From Burkholderiaceae bacterium (GTDB taxonomy: Bacteria; Pseudomonadota; Gammaproteobacteria; Burkholderiales; Burkholderiaceae_E): a stretch of 46,945 nt of DNA. Made by a program: the position numbers and the translations under genes. The DNA is taken from contig JANJTK010000227.1 of NCBI GenBank assembly GCA_024711155.1, positions 1-46,945 of the forward strand, given 5' to 3'. Below, piece after piece: positions 27,963-36,759 of the stretch (the first letter of the stretch is position 1; every line of letters begins with the position of its first letter). The notes beneath the pieces are model-generated. The model did not search any database and had not been told where the DNA came from. It saw only the letters and a program-made list of their open reading frames with translations.

Positions 27963-28654
27963 CTCGAACCTCGCTCGCTGCCTTCGATCGGCTCCGACTC
28001 CTCGGGCCGCTCCAGCGCGGCCGTCGGGTCGATCGCGCCGGGCACACCGGCGCCGCCTTCCGTTTCCCCGATCGCCCCGCCCGCTTCGGCGGCGAAGTCG
28101 ATCATCCGTTGCGCCATTGCGTCCGCCGCGCCGCCCGCCTGCCCGGGTTCGGGCAGCGACGGGAGTTCGGCAAGCGAGCGCAGCCCCAGGTCGTCCAGGA
28201 ACTGCCGGGTCGTGCCGAGCAGTTCCGGACGGCCCGGCACGTCCTTGTGTCCGATCACTTCGATCCAGCCCCGCTCCTCGAGCGTCTTGACGAGCTGCGA
28301 CGCCACCGTGACCCCGCGGATCTCCTCGATGTCGCCGCGCGTGACCGGCTGTCGATACGCGACGATCGCCAGCGTCTCCATCAACGCGCGCGAGTACCGC
28401 GGCGGCTTCTCTGGATTGAGCCGCTCGAGATAGGGCGCCATCTCGGGCGCGCTCTGGAAGCGCCAGCCGGTCGCCAGCGCGGCGAGGCGCACGCCGCGGC
28501 CCTGCCAGTCGGCCTGCAGTTCGTCGAGCAGCGCGCGCACCGTGTCGGCCGCAATCTCGTCGGCGAACAGCCGCCGAAGCTCGCCGATGGCCAATGGCTG
28601 CTGCGCGCAGAACAGCGCGGCTTCGATGACGATCTTGGCTTCCTGCGTATTCAT
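27959..28654 (-). CDS. scpB: Segregation and condensation protein B
   Basis: A 231-residue ScpB, the winged-helix dimer that binds ScpA in the SMC condensin. Motifs: [20 protein letters not shown], then [28 protein letters not shown] (split core), [22 protein letters not shown] and [14 protein letters not shown]. An acidic tail of about 60 residues follows. ATG at 28654 matches the family N-terminus; an upstream ATG adds 26 unrelated residues. It is coupled to rluB through a TTGA overlap. scpA is at the left of the window. Confidence 0.94.
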   Translation of the reverse strand: MNTQEAKIVIEAALFCAQQPLAIGELRRLFADEIAADTVRALLDELQADWQGRGVRLAALATGWRFQSAPEMAPYLERLNPEKPPRYSRALMETLAIVAYRQPVTRGDIEEIRGVTVASQLVKTLEERGWIEVIGHKDVPGRPELLGTTRQFLDDLGLRSLAELPSLPEPGQAGGAADAMAQRMIDFAAEAGGAIGETEGGAGVPGAIDPTAALERPEESEPIEGSERGSS

Positions 28655-29119
28655 CGCAACGACAGTGATCGGCGCATGGCAGCGCTCATCGGAACGCTTC
28701 GCACGCACGGGGTTCGGGCACGCAACCCGCATTGCCGAGCGGCGCAGGCGTCCGTGCTTCGAACGCTTCGGTCTTGCCCTCTGGCGGCCTGCGGCCTCGG
28801 CATCGACCGGCTAATGGGTCCTGCAGGTCCTGCGGATCTGCCAGGGTCTTGCAGGTCCAGCGCGCCTCGCGGCTCCGGGCGCGCGGGCCGCCGAACCCGG
28901 CCGGGCCCGCTGCGATCGCCGAGGACGCGAACTGCTGCTGACCGCGACTGCCGAGGATCCCCGCAGCGCGCTGCGAACAAATCGCGACGCCCGCAACGGC
29001 GACGCGAGGGATGATACACGATGCGACGGCGGCGAGTTGCGGGCGGCGCAACGTGCGAAGCGTGCGCGATCGGACCTAGCGCGCCGACGCAGCGGCAGGC
29101 CCTCCGCCGCCGTCGAGGG
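28655..29119. other. Intergenic region upstream of scpB
   Basis: This gap of 465 bases separates the scpB start from the 3' end of the PEP-CTERM gene. Open frames in it (the longest is 121 codons) have no ribosome site or recognisable composition, and I regard them as chance. It holds a pair of 15-base direct repeats. No convincing promoter or terminator was found. Confidence 0.6.
28816..28858. repeat. Direct repeat pair, 28-base spacing
   Basis: GGGTCCTGCAGGTCC (28816-28830) and GGGTCTTGCAGGTCC (28844-28858) differ by one base. The first contains the palindrome CCTGCAGG. They could be protein-binding sites or a relic of duplication. Confidence 0.8.
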
Positions 29120-30079
29120 CTATCGCGTGCGCCGCCGGCAGGCTCCCACGACGCAAGCCAGTCCAGCCGCGATCAGCGCGATCGAGGAAGGCTCCGGCAC
29201 CTCCGCCGGCATCCAGTCGCGCGTGACTTCGATCCCGGAACTGTCAGTCAAGCTCTTGCGCTGCAGAATCCTGAAGTACGACGCGTACTCCCAAGAGGGA
29301 TCGACCGCCAGCAGCGGGTCGATGATCGATTGCGCGTGGGACGTGGTGACGATCGGCCCGGCTTCCGCATAGGTGTTCAATGCCACCGTCGATTTCGCCT
29401 TCAGGTAAATCACCTCTTCCGCTCCCGGAGACAGTTGAACGGAGAGCGACAGATGGTCCACATAATCGACGACGTGGTACTTGCCGTCGAAGTAGCTCCA
29501 TTGCTTCGCGACCAGTTTTCCCGCGGACGCCTCCCAGGTCCGGTTGATGCTGGCATCGGCGCACCCGAGATACGACGCAAACGGCGGCGACGGCCAGCAG
29601 GTCTTCGCGACGAGCTGAGCATAGGCGATCCCGTTGGATTCGTCCTGTCCGATACGAAAATCGAGAGTCGCGGGGACGTAATCAACTTCCGGCGCTCCGG
29701 GAAGCGATTCGACCCAGTGCGACCACTGCACTTCCGCCTGTATGTAGGTCGAATACTTGACGGCCTTGTTGCCCTGGACCGCGGCCGCCGCCTGCGTAAA
29801 GGCCATCGGTTCAATGCCTCCGCCAGCGTAGACGGCACCGTCGACTGAGGAGGTGCGTGAGCCCGTCTTGTCCGAGACCGTTTCGTCCTTCGACGCCGAC
29901 TTCGTCGAGAACAAGCCGTAGCCGCTCATCGGGTTGTAGTCCGATGCATCCAGGACTCCCACGCCTGAGACCTTCGCGAAGTTCACGATCGGTGCGGCGG
30001 ACGCCGAACCGGATCCGGCGAAAACAAGGGCAACCGTCACAGCGGCCGCGCGCGAACAGAACGAGCATCCAATCCCCAT
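29120..30079 (-). CDS. PEP-CTERM sorting-domain exported protein
   Basis: A 319-residue exported protein. The signal peptide covers about residues 1-28 (hydrophobic VTVALVFAGSG, cleavage after SASA). The end carries the PEP-CTERM sorting signal: VPEPSSIALIAAG, a hydrophobic helix, then CRRRTR. Such proteins are cleaved by exosortase EpsH/XrtA and are linked to exopolysaccharide. The mature part is Ser/Ala/Tyr-rich with no recognised domain and a cysteine pair (CWPSPPFASYLGC). ATG at 30079 has a strong AAAGGAG site; the frame extends upstream but has no signal-peptide logic. Exosortase is not in this window. Its composition appears less GC-biased than its neighbours, consistent with recent acquisition. 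Confidence 0.88.
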   Translation of the reverse strand: MGIGCSFCSRAAAVTVALVFAGSGSASAAPIVNFAKVSGVGVLDASDYNPMSGYGLFSTKSASKDETVSDKTGSRTSSVDGAVYAGGGIEPMAFTQAAAAVQGNKAVKYSTYIQAEVQWSHWVESLPGAPEVDYVPATLDFRIGQDESNGIAYAQLVAKTCWPSPPFASYLGCADASINRTWEASAGKLVAKQWSYFDGKYHVVDYVDHLSLSVQLSPGAEEVIYLKAKSTVALNTYAEAGPIVTTSHAQSIIDPLLAVDPSWEYASYFRILQRKSLTDSSGIEVTRDWMPAEVPEPSSIALIAAGLACVVGACRRRTR

Positions 30080-30218
30080 GAAGTGTCTCCTTTGGTGTCT
30101 CGTCCGGAATGTTCGCCGGACCCGTTGTCTTCTCGCGCCGCGGTCTGCCCCGGGTCTACCTTGCAGACGTTGCGACGCACGGACTCGACCGACTCGTTGC
30201 GGCCTTGGCCAAAGCGCA

Positions 30219-30231
30219 AGAACCCGGTTCT
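30219..30231. promoter_or_regulatory. Possible operator: AGAACC-C-GGTTCT palindrome
   Basis: A 6+1+6 perfect inverted repeat lies 140 bases upstream of the PEP-CTERM start codon. It is short and may be chance, but it is the only symmetrical element in that region apart from the terminator. Confidence 0.35.
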
Positions 30232-30355
30232 CCGGTGCGGGCACACGCTAGCAAGAATCGCGCTCCATCGGCAACCACCTGATTCCACTAGGGCTCCGCC
30301 CGATCGTGGAGGCTGCGTCGTCCCGCGATGTAAATATTCCCGACAAAAAAAGAAA

Positions 30356-30397
30356 CCCGCCGCTGCGACTGGCTGGAAGCACGGTCGCAGCGGCGGG
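30356..30397 (-). terminator. Terminator of tRNA-fMet
   Basis: A perfect 14-bp stem (CCCGCCGCTGCGAC / GTCGCAGCGGCGGG) with a 14-base loop is followed on the minus strand by TTTCTTTTTTT. It begins 12 bases after the tRNA 3' end. Confidence 0.95.
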
Positions 30398-30408
30398 TCT
30401 CTCGTAAC

Positions 30409-30485
<77 letters not shown>

Positions 30486-30498
30486 TCTGGAACCTGCG

Positions 30499-30528
30499 AC
30501 TATACCAGTGCGACGCCCTTGCACGCAA
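30499..30528 (-). promoter_or_regulatory. Promoter of tRNA-fMet
   Basis: TATAGT (30504 down to 30499) follows TTGCGT (30528 down to 30523) at an 18-base spacing, placing initiation a few bases before the mature tRNA 5' end at 30485. Confidence 0.6.
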
Positions 30529-30638
30529 ACCGGCGCCCCGGCGTGCGCCCGCGACGCCTCCGCGAAGCAGCGGACGCACACCGCGACCGCGGGCCCTCGC
30601 GCGCGCTGCTACACTCGCGCGAACCTGCGCCAGCTCCC

Positions 30639-31187
30639 ATGAAGTTCTGCCCGACCTGCGGTCACGAAGTCCACCAGAGCATCCCGCCCGGGGACAACCG
30701 GCCGCGCTACGGCTGCGCGCACTGCGGAACGATCCACTACCAGAACCCGAACCTCGTGCTGGGGACGATCCCCGAGTGGGAGGGCAAGGTGCTGCTGTGC
30801 CGCCGCGCGATCGAGCCGCGCTACGGCTACTGGACGCTGCCGGCGGGCTTCATGGAGAACGGCGAGACCACCGCCGAGGGCGCGACGCGCGAAACGGTGG
30901 AGGAAGCCGGCGCGCGCATCGAGCTCGGCGCGCCGTTCTCGATGATCGACGTACCGGACGTGAACCAGGTGCACGTGTTCTTCCGCGCGCGCATGCTCGA
31001 TCCGGAACTCGATCCCGGCACCGAGAGCCTCGAGGCCCGGCTGTTCGCCGAGCCGGAGATCCCGTGGGAGCAGATCGCCTTTCGCACCGTCGAGCAGACG
31101 CTGCGCTGGTTCTTCGCCGATCGCGCGAGCGGTTCGTGGTCGATGCACGTCTCGGCGATCCGCCACCGGCCACGGCGCAGCGCGTGA
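30639..31187 (+). CDS. NUDIX hydrolase with N-terminal zinc ribbon
   Basis: A 182-residue hydrolase of nucleoside diphosphate derivatives. Residues 1-35 form a zinc ribbon (CPTCGH and CAHCGT). The NUDIX box GFMENGETTAEGATRETVEEAG (Gx5Ex7REVxEEAG pattern) lies near 78-100. A zinc ribbon followed by NUDIX recalls NudC NADH pyrophosphatase, but the length is shorter and the NudC SQPWPFPxS motif is absent. ATG at 30639 begins the ribbon; the frame upstream is non-conserved. The substrate is unknown. It starts 154 bases from the tRNA in the opposite direction and precedes aat by 55 bases. Confidence 0.9.
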   Translation: MKFCPTCGHEVHQSIPPGDNRPRYGCAHCGTIHYQNPNLVLGTIPEWEGKVLLCRRAIEPRYGYWTLPAGFMENGETTAEGATRETVEEAGARIELGAPFSMIDVPDVNQVHVFFRARMLDPELDPGTESLEARLFAEPEIPWEQIAFRTVEQTLRWFFADRASGSWSMHVSAIRHRPRRSA

Positions 31188-31242
31188 CGCGCGCGGGCGC
31201 CGGCGCATCCAGGTCGGCGCGCGCTCCGATCGGGCCCGACGC

Positions 31243-31974
31243 ATGACTCCCGCCCCGCGGCGCACGCTCGCCTGGGTCGATCCCGGCGATCCGCTGCCCG
31301 ATCCGTCGACGGCCTGGACCGACCCGAACGGGCTGCTCGCCGCCGGCGCCGACCTGTCCGGGCCGCGCCTGCTCGAAGCGTACCGGCACGGCATCTTTCC
31401 GTGGTTCTCCGACGGCGACCCGGTGCTGTGGTGGTCGCCCGACCCGCGGATGGTGCTGTTCCTGGACGAGTTCAAGGCCAGCCGCTCGCTCGTGAAGACG
31501 GCGCGCAGGACGCGCCGCGAGGGCCGCTGGCGGATCACGCTCGACGCCTGTTTCGAGCGCGTGATGCGCGAGTGCGCGCTGCCGCGCGCGGGCCGCGAGG
31601 GCACCTGGATCACGCAGGGCATCGTCGCGGCCTACGGCGAACTGCACCGGGCGGGCGCCGCGCACTCGGTCGAGGTGTGGGTGGACGACGCGCTCGCGGG
31701 TGGGCTCTACGGCGTGTCGATCGGGCGGATGTTCTTCGGCGAGTCGATGTTCACGCGCGTCCCCGACGCGTCGAAAATCGCGCTGTTCGCGCTCGTCCAG
31801 CGGCTGCGCCGGCACGGTTTCCGCGTGATAGACTGCCAGCAGAACACCCGCCATCTGGCCTCGCTCGGCGCGCGCGCAATTCCGCGCGAGTCGTTCCTGC
31901 TGCAGGTCGCCGATCTCGTGCGGCAGCCCGGGCCCGACTGGCGGGCCATGGGCATCGACCTGCCGGACGCATGA
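31243..31974 (+). CDS. aat: Leucyl/phenylalanyl-tRNA--protein transferase
   Basis: A 243-residue Aat, transferring Leu or Phe from tRNA to proteins with N-terminal Lys/Arg, which marks them for ClpAP. Motifs: [80 protein letters not shown] and [18 protein letters not shown]. Length is normal. Its TGA overlaps the bpt start. Confidence 0.97.
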   Translation: MTPAPRRTLAWVDPGDPLPDPSTAWTDPNGLLAAGADLSGPRLLEAYRHGIFPWFSDGDPVLWWSPDPRMVLFLDEFKASRSLVKTARRTRREGRWRITLDACFERVMRECALPRAGREGTWITQGIVAAYGELHRAGAAHSVEVWVDDALAGGLYGVSIGRMFFGESMFTRVPDASKIALFALVQRLRRHGFRVIDCQQNTRHLASLGARAIPRESFLLQVADLVRQPGPDWRAMGIDLPDA

Positions 31975-32711
31975 CGCACCTCAAGGAACTGCCGTTCGCG
32001 GCGCTGCAGTTCTACTCGACCGCACCGTATCCCTGCAGCTACCTGGCCGGGCGCCAGGCCCGCTCCCAGGTCGCCACGCCGAACCACCTGATCAACGCCG
32101 ATCTCTACGGCGAACTGGTGCGCGCCGGGTTCCGGCGCAGCGGGATCTTCACCTATCGTCCGCACTGCGACGGCTGCCGCGAGTGCGTGCCGGTGCGTGT
32201 GCCGGTCGCCGAATTCGAGCCGAGCCGCAGCCAGCGCCGCGCTCACGTCCGCCACCGGGGGCTGCGCACGCTCGTCGCGCGGCTCGGCTTCTCGCCCGAG
32301 CACTACGCGCTTTACCTGCGCTACCAGGCGCGGCGCCACGCCGGCGGCGGCATGGACCACGACAGCCGCGAGCAATACGCGCAGTTCCTGCTGCAGAGCA
32401 AGGTCAACACGCGGCTGGTCGAGTTTCGCGAAGCCGACGGCACGCTGCGCATGGTGTCGATCATCGACATGCTCGACGACGGGCTGTCGTCGGTCTACAC
32501 CTTCTACGACCCCGACACCGAGGGGGCGAGCTTCGGCACCTGGAACATCCTGTGGCAGATCGAGCAGTGCCGCCAGCTCGGCCTGCCGTTCCTGTACCTC
32601 GGCTACTGGATCGCCGGCAGCCCGAAGATGGCCTACAAGGCCAACTTCGCGCCGGTCGAGTGCCTGGTCGATGGCCGCTGGATGCCGCACCCGCACGGCG
32701 CCGGACGATGA
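31971..32711 (+). CDS. bpt: Aspartate/glutamate leucyltransferase (Bpt)
   Basis: A 246-residue ATE1-fold transferase that adds leucine to proteins with N-terminal Asp or Glu, the second arm of the bacterial N-degron pathway. Motifs: [40 protein letters not shown], and [20 protein letters not shown] followed by [18 protein letters not shown]. It is coupled upstream to aat and downstream to pyrD by ATGA overlaps. An open frame extending upstream through aat is a shadow. Confidence 0.95.
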   Translation: MTHLKELPFAALQFYSTAPYPCSYLAGRQARSQVATPNHLINADLYGELVRAGFRRSGIFTYRPHCDGCRECVPVRVPVAEFEPSRSQRRAHVRHRGLRTLVARLGFSPEHYALYLRYQARRHAGGGMDHDSREQYAQFLLQSKVNTRLVEFREADGTLRMVSIIDMLDDGLSSVYTFYDPDTEGASFGTWNILWQIEQCRQLGLPFLYLGYWIAGSPKMAYKANFAPVECLVDGRWMPHPHGAGR

Positions 32712-33754
32712 GCGCGTATGGGCTGGCGCGGCCGCTGTTGTTCGCGCTCGATCCGGAGCGCGCGCACGAACTGACGCTGCAGGCGCTCGACGGCGCGGCG
32801 CGCACCGGCGCGCTGCGGCTGCTGGCCGGCAGCCCCGTCGACGATCCCGTCGAGGTGATGGGGCTGCGGCTGGCCAACCGGGTCGGCCTCGCGGCCGGAC
32901 TCGACAAGCAGGGCGCGCACATCGACGCGCTGGCCGCGCTCGGGTTCGGCTTCATTGAGGTCGGAACGGTCACGCCGAAGGCGCAACCGGGCAACCCGAA
33001 GCCGCGCATGTTCCGGTTGCCGCAGTGCGACGCGCTGATCAACCGGATGGGCTTCAACAACGCCGGCGTCGACGCGTTCGTCGCCAACGTGCGGCGCACC
33101 CGCTGGCGCGGCGTGCTGGGACTCAACATCGGGAAGAACGCGTCGACGCCGATCGAGCGCGCGCTCGACGACTACGTCTACTGCCTCGACCGCGTCTACG
33201 AGCACGCTGGCTACATCGCCGTCAACGTCTCTTCGCCCAACACGCGCAACCTGCGACAGCTGCAGGAGGGCGATGCGCTGGACGACCTGCTCGCGGGGCT
33301 GCGCGCGCGCCGCGACGAACTCGCCGCGCTGCACGGCCGGCGCGTGCCGCTGGCGCTGAAGATCGCCCCGGACCTCGACGGCGGGCAGGTGGACGCGATC
33401 GCCGGGCTGCTCGCGCGCCACGGCGTCGACGCGGTGATCGCGACCAACACCACCGTGACGCGCGACGCGGTTGCCGGCCTGCCAGGCGCCGACGAGGCGG
33501 GCGGATTGTCCGGCGCGCCGGTGCGCGAGCTTTCGAATCGGGTGATCCGCGCGCTGCGGGCGGCGCTGCCGCGCGGGTTCCCGATCGTCGGAGTCGGGGG
33601 CATCATGAGCGCCGACGATGCGCTCGCGAAGATCGAAGCCGGCGCGACGGTGGTGCAGCTCTACACCGGGCTCGTCTACCGCGGACCGGCGCTGGTGCGG
33701 CAATGCGCGCGCGCGCTCGCCGACCGGGCGCGCCAGTGGCCGGGGCGCCGATGA
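32708..33754 (+). CDS. pyrD: Dihydroorotate dehydrogenase (quinone), class 2
   Basis: A 348-residue membrane-associated flavoenzyme oxidising dihydroorotate to orotate with quinone in pyrimidine synthesis. The N-terminal amphipathic segment ([20 protein letters not shown]) is typical of class 2. Active-site signatures are [25 protein letters not shown], the catalytic serine region [27 protein letters not shown] and [20 protein letters not shown]. The start overlaps the bpt stop. Confidence 0.97.
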   Translation: MSAYGLARPLLFALDPERAHELTLQALDGAARTGALRLLAGSPVDDPVEVMGLRLANRVGLAAGLDKQGAHIDALAALGFGFIEVGTVTPKAQPGNPKPRMFRLPQCDALINRMGFNNAGVDAFVANVRRTRWRGVLGLNIGKNASTPIERALDDYVYCLDRVYEHAGYIAVNVSSPNTRNLRQLQEGDALDDLLAGLRARRDELAALHGRRVPLALKIAPDLDGGQVDAIAGLLARHGVDAVIATNTTVTRDAVAGLPGADEAGGLSGAPVRELSNRVIRALRAALPRGFPIVGVGGIMSADDALAKIEAGATVVQLYTGLVYRGPALVRQCARALADRARQWPGRR

Positions 33755-33782
33755 CCGGGAAGGCGCCGGGGTCTGCCGCCCT

Positions 33783-33811
33783 ATAGGTATATTCAGGATT
33801 AATCTTATAAT
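33783..33811 (+). promoter_or_regulatory. AT-rich promoter with GATTAATC palindrome
   Basis: A perfect TATAAT lies at 33806-33811, immediately after the palindrome GATTAATC (33797-33804). This AT-rich island stands out against the GC-rich background. It is 35 bases before the DUF2249 start. The -35 is weak, which, with the palindrome, suggests a regulated promoter. Confidence 0.6.
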
Positions 33812-33845
33812 TTCCTGCATCTACCCATCCCTGCGGAGCCTTCCC

Positions 33846-34103
33846 ATGAGCGACAACGCGCTGCCCATCCTCGGCCAGGACGTCTACAGTTTCGACGCGC
33901 GCGGCGTCGCCAAGCGCTTCCGTCACGCGGCCATCTTCGGCGCGCTGTCGGCGCTGCATCCCGGCGAGACGATGCGCTTCATGAACGACCACGACCCGCT
34001 ACCGCTGCTCAACCAGATCGTTCACCACTTCGGCGAGCAGATCGAGATCAGCTACGTCAGCCGCACCCCCGGCGAGATCGTCATCGACTTCCGGGTGCGT
34101 TGA
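33846..34103 (+). CDS. DUF2249-domain small protein
   Basis: An 85-residue protein of the DUF2249 family (ALPILGQDVYSFDARGVAKR, then ALSALHPGETMRFMNDHDPL and SYVSRTPGEIVIDFRVR). The family has a TusA/SirA-like fold and often occurs near denitrification or nitric-oxide related genes; the biochemical role is unknown. A distinctive promoter precedes it, and the SirB2-family gene follows within 14 bases, so the two form an operon. Confidence 0.9.
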   Translation: MSDNALPILGQDVYSFDARGVAKRFRHAAIFGALSALHPGETMRFMNDHDPLPLLNQIVHHFGEQIEISYVSRTPGEIVIDFRVR

Positions 34104-34117
34104 ACCGATCGGCGCGC

Positions 34118-34525
34118 ATGCCGCTGGCCGACTTCTATCCGCACGCGCGCCTCGCGCACATCGGCCTCGTCTCGCTGAGCGGCACGCTGTTCGCGCTGCG
34201 CGGCTTCGCGACGCTGGCCGGCGCGCGCTGGCCGGCGCTGCCCGCGGTGCGCTACGCGAGCTACACGATCGACACCGCGCTGCTGGCGGCGGCGCTGCTG
34301 CTGCTGGCGATGCTGCGGCTCAATCCGTTCGCCGAGCCGTGGCTGGCGGTCAAGCTGGCGCTGCTGCCCGTCTACGTCGCGCTGGGCGTCATGGCGCTGC
34401 GGCGCGCGCGCTCGCCGGTGAGCCGGATCGCGTGGTTCGTCGCGGCGCTCGCCTGCTTCGGCGCGATGTACTCGGTGGCGCGCGCCCACCACCCGCTCGG
34501 GCTGCTGCGCACGCTGGCGACCTGA
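34118..34525 (+). CDS. SirB2-family inner-membrane protein
   Basis: A 135-residue membrane protein of the SirB2 family with four hydrophobic segments. The family opening is seen in FYPHARLAHIGLVSLSGTLFALRGFA. The family is uncharacterised but often accompanies respiratory or denitrification genes. ATG at 34118 is preferred because it matches the family N-terminus; a TTG at 34100 overlapping the DUF2249 stop (TTGA) is an alternative that adds six residues. Confidence 0.85.
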   Translation: MPLADFYPHARLAHIGLVSLSGTLFALRGFATLAGARWPALPAVRYASYTIDTALLAAALLLLAMLRLNPFAEPWLAVKLALLPVYVALGVMALRRARSPVSRIAWFVAALACFGAMYSVARAHHPLGLLRTLAT

Positions 34526-34573
34526 GTTCGCCCGCCCGCCGGGGCGCTCCGGCGGTGCCGATTCCAGCGTCCT

Positions 34574-34945
34574 TCAGACTTCGGGACGCAGCCACAGCCA
34601 GACGGCGACCACGGCCATCAGGCCCGGCACCCCGAGCTTGACCCACAGCGCGGCGGCCGACGCGGCCAGCGCCGCGGTGCTTGCGACCATCATCACAGTC
34701 GCGAACCACTTCGCGCGCCGCGGCACCGCGCCGTGGTCGCGCCAGCGGCGGATCGCCGGCCCGTGCTTCGGGTGCTCCAGCAACCAGGCTTCGAGCCGCG
34801 GCCAGCCACGGCTGCCGGCCCACGCGGCGACGATCAGGAACGGCACCGTCGGCAGCACCGGCAGGACGGCGCCGAGCAGCGCCAGGGCCACGCACGCGAT
34901 CGCGAGCGCGCGCCACAGCGCGAGTGCCAGCGAACGCCGGATCAT
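34574..34945 (-). CDS. DUF454 (YbaN-like) membrane protein
   Basis: A 123-residue inner-membrane protein with about three or four hydrophobic segments. The DUF454 signature is LGAVLPVLPTVPFLIVAAWA followed by HPKHGPAIRRWRDHGAVPRR. Its function is unknown. ATG at 34945 matches the family start; the open frame upstream is low-complexity. It is convergent with the SirB2 gene and divergent (269 bases) from the radical SAM gene. Confidence 0.88.
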   Translation of the reverse strand: MIRRSLALALWRALAIACVALALLGAVLPVLPTVPFLIVAAWAGSRGWPRLEAWLLEHPKHGPAIRRWRDHGAVPRRAKWFATVMMVASTAALAASAAALWVKLGVPGLMAVVAVWLWLRPEV

Positions 34946-35214
34946 CGCCGGCCGATTCCGCCCGGCGCGCGCGCCGACGCCCGGGCCGCTGCGGGTTTCG
35001 CTTTCGCCGACGCCCGGCCACTGCACGCGTCGGAGCCGCCCGCGTCCGCCCTCGCGAGGCGCGTGCCCTTGTTCGCTCGTTGGGTGCCCAGGGCGCCTGC
35101 TCCGCTCGGCCGTGAAGGGGGATCGGCCCGCAGTGTAATGCAGCGCCGGCGCGCACCGGCGCTGCACCGCGCCGATGCTACGCTGCGCCCTCGCCCCGCT
35201 GCCCGCCACGCGCC

Positions 35215-36717
35215 GTGCCCGACATCCTGCTCGTCACGCTCAATGCACGCTACAGCCACGCGTCGCTCGCGCTGCGCTGCCTGTACGCGAACATGGGCGA
35301 GTTGCAGCCGCGCGCGGAGATTCTCGAGTTCGTCTGCGGCACTGCGACCGAGACGCTGGTCGAGCGGATCCTCGCGCGCAGTCCGCGCATCGTCGGGCTC
35401 GGCGTCTACATCTGGAACGTCGAGGAGAGCGCGCGCCTGGTCGCGGTGCTCGCCCGCGTCGCCCCCGAGGTGGTGCTCGTGCTCGGCGGACCGGAGGTGA
35501 GCCACGAGACGGACCGGCAGCCGCTGTGCCGCGAAGCAGCCTTCGTGATCACCGGGCCGGGCGACGTCTCGTTCGCACGGCTGGCGCGCCAGTTGCTCGA
35601 AGGCGAAGCACCGCGCACGCGCGTGATCGCCGGCGAGGCGGCAGCGCCCGACGCGCTCGAGTCGCCGTATCCGTACTACAGCGACGAGGACCTGCGGCAG
35701 CGCAACGTGTACGTCGAGGCGTCGCGCGGATGCCCGTTCCGCTGCGAGTTCTGCCTGTCGTCGCTGGACCGCGCGGCGGTGCCCTTCGACACGCAGCGAT
35801 TCCTGGCGCAGATGGCCCGCCTGCACGAGCGCGGCGCGCGCCGCTTCAGGTTCCTCGACCGTACGTTCAACCTGAAGGCGGCCGCGAGCGAGGCGATCCT
35901 GCGCTTCTTCCTCGAGCGCGTCGAGGCCCGTCCCGACGACCCGGTCTTCGCGCACTTCGAGCTGATTCCGGACCGGCTGCCCGATGGATTGCGGGCGCTG
36001 ATCGCGCGCTTTCCGGCCGGCACCCTGCAGTTCGAAATCGGCATCCAGAGCTGGAATCCCGACGTGCAGGCGCTGATCGCGCGCCGCCAGGACAACGCGC
36101 AGGCCGAGGCCAACCTCGCGTGGCTGCGACGGCACACCGACGCCCACCTGCACGTCGACCTGATCGCCGGGCTTCCGGGAGAGGACCTCGCGAGCTTCGC
36201 CGCCGGCTTCGACCGGTTGCAGGCGCTCGATCCGCACGCGATCCAGGTCGGGATCCTGAAGCGGCTGCGCGGCGCGCCGATCGCACGCCACGCCGACGCG
36301 TTCGGGATGCGCTTCAACCCGGCGCCGCCGTACAACGTGCTGGCGACCGACCGCCTTTCGTTCGCCGAAATCCAGCGCATCGCGCGCTTCGCGCGGCACT
36401 GGGAGAGGGCGGCGAACTCGGGCCGGTTCCGTTCCTCGCTGCCGGTGCTGCTCGCCGGTGCCCCGTTCGAGCGCTTCATGGCGTTCTCGGAATGGCTGGC
36501 CGCGCGAACCGGCGAGCGCGCCGGCATCCCGGCCGAGAACCTGTACGAGGCCGTGCACGACTGGCTGCTCGCCGCGGGCGCCTGCGACCGCGAAAGCGCA
36601 ACCGCACTGCTCGCCGCCGACTACGCCGCGAGCGGCCTGCACGGGCGCCCGGCGTTCATGCGACGGGGCATCCGCGGAACGGGTCATCGCCGGCGACCAT
36701 CTCACAAGGTGGTATAA
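35215..36717 (+). CDS. B12-binding domain radical SAM protein
   Basis: A 500-residue enzyme with an N-terminal cobalamin-binding-like domain (DILLVTLNARYSHASLALRC to about residue 140) and a radical SAM domain with the 4Fe-4S motif CPFRCEFCLS near residue 178. GLGVYIWNVEES and IGIQSWNPDVQALIARRQDN are typical of the DUF4080 group of these proteins. The DxHxxG of true B12 binding is not evident in the N-terminal part, so cofactor use is uncertain. Start is GTG at 35215. Substrate is unknown. The end runs into the promoter region of the IclR gene. Confidence 0.88.
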   Translation: MPDILLVTLNARYSHASLALRCLYANMGELQPRAEILEFVCGTATETLVERILARSPRIVGLGVYIWNVEESARLVAVLARVAPEVVLVLGGPEVSHETDRQPLCREAAFVITGPGDVSFARLARQLLEGEAPRTRVIAGEAAAPDALESPYPYYSDEDLRQRNVYVEASRGCPFRCEFCLSSLDRAAVPFDTQRFLAQMARLHERGARRFRFLDRTFNLKAAASEAILRFFLERVEARPDDPVFAHFELIPDRLPDGLRALIARFPAGTLQFEIGIQSWNPDVQALIARRQDNAQAEANLAWLRRHTDAHLHVDLIAGLPGEDLASFAAGFDRLQALDPHAIQVGILKRLRGAPIARHADAFGMRFNPAPPYNVLATDRLSFAEIQRIARFARHWERAANSGRFRSSLPVLLAGAPFERFMAFSEWLAARTGERAGIPAENLYEAVHDWLLAAGACDRESATALLAADYAASGLHGRPAFMRRGIRGTGHRRRPSHKVV

Positions 36718-36718
36718 C
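36713..36718 (+). promoter_or_regulatory. Possible -10 element of the IclR gene
   Basis: TATAAC overlaps the stop codon of the radical SAM gene, 42 bases before the IclR ATG. No good -35 was found. Confidence 0.35.
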
Positions 36719-36759
36719 ATTCCGCAAGACCAAGCAGAGCCCTGCGCCAGCCACGAGCG

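Larger units (their letters stand above)
30080..30408 (-). other. Intergenic region between tRNA-fMet and the PEP-CTERM gene
   Basis: Besides the tRNA terminator (30356-30397) it contains the odd palindrome AGAACC-C-GGTTCT at 30219-30231. No sigma-54 or sigma-70 promoter with correct spacing was found by eye. Open frames here appear to be chance. Confidence 0.5.

Noticed and set aside
28686-29051. A 121-codon minus-strand frame between scpB and the PEP-CTERM gene
   Set aside because: No ribosome site, no recognisable domain, composition of chance high-GC reading; the DNA holds repeats rather than codon structure.
30100-30300. Sigma-54 promoter for the PEP-CTERM gene
   Set aside because: Candidate GG and GC dinucleotides on the minus strand are 12 or more bases apart instead of 10.
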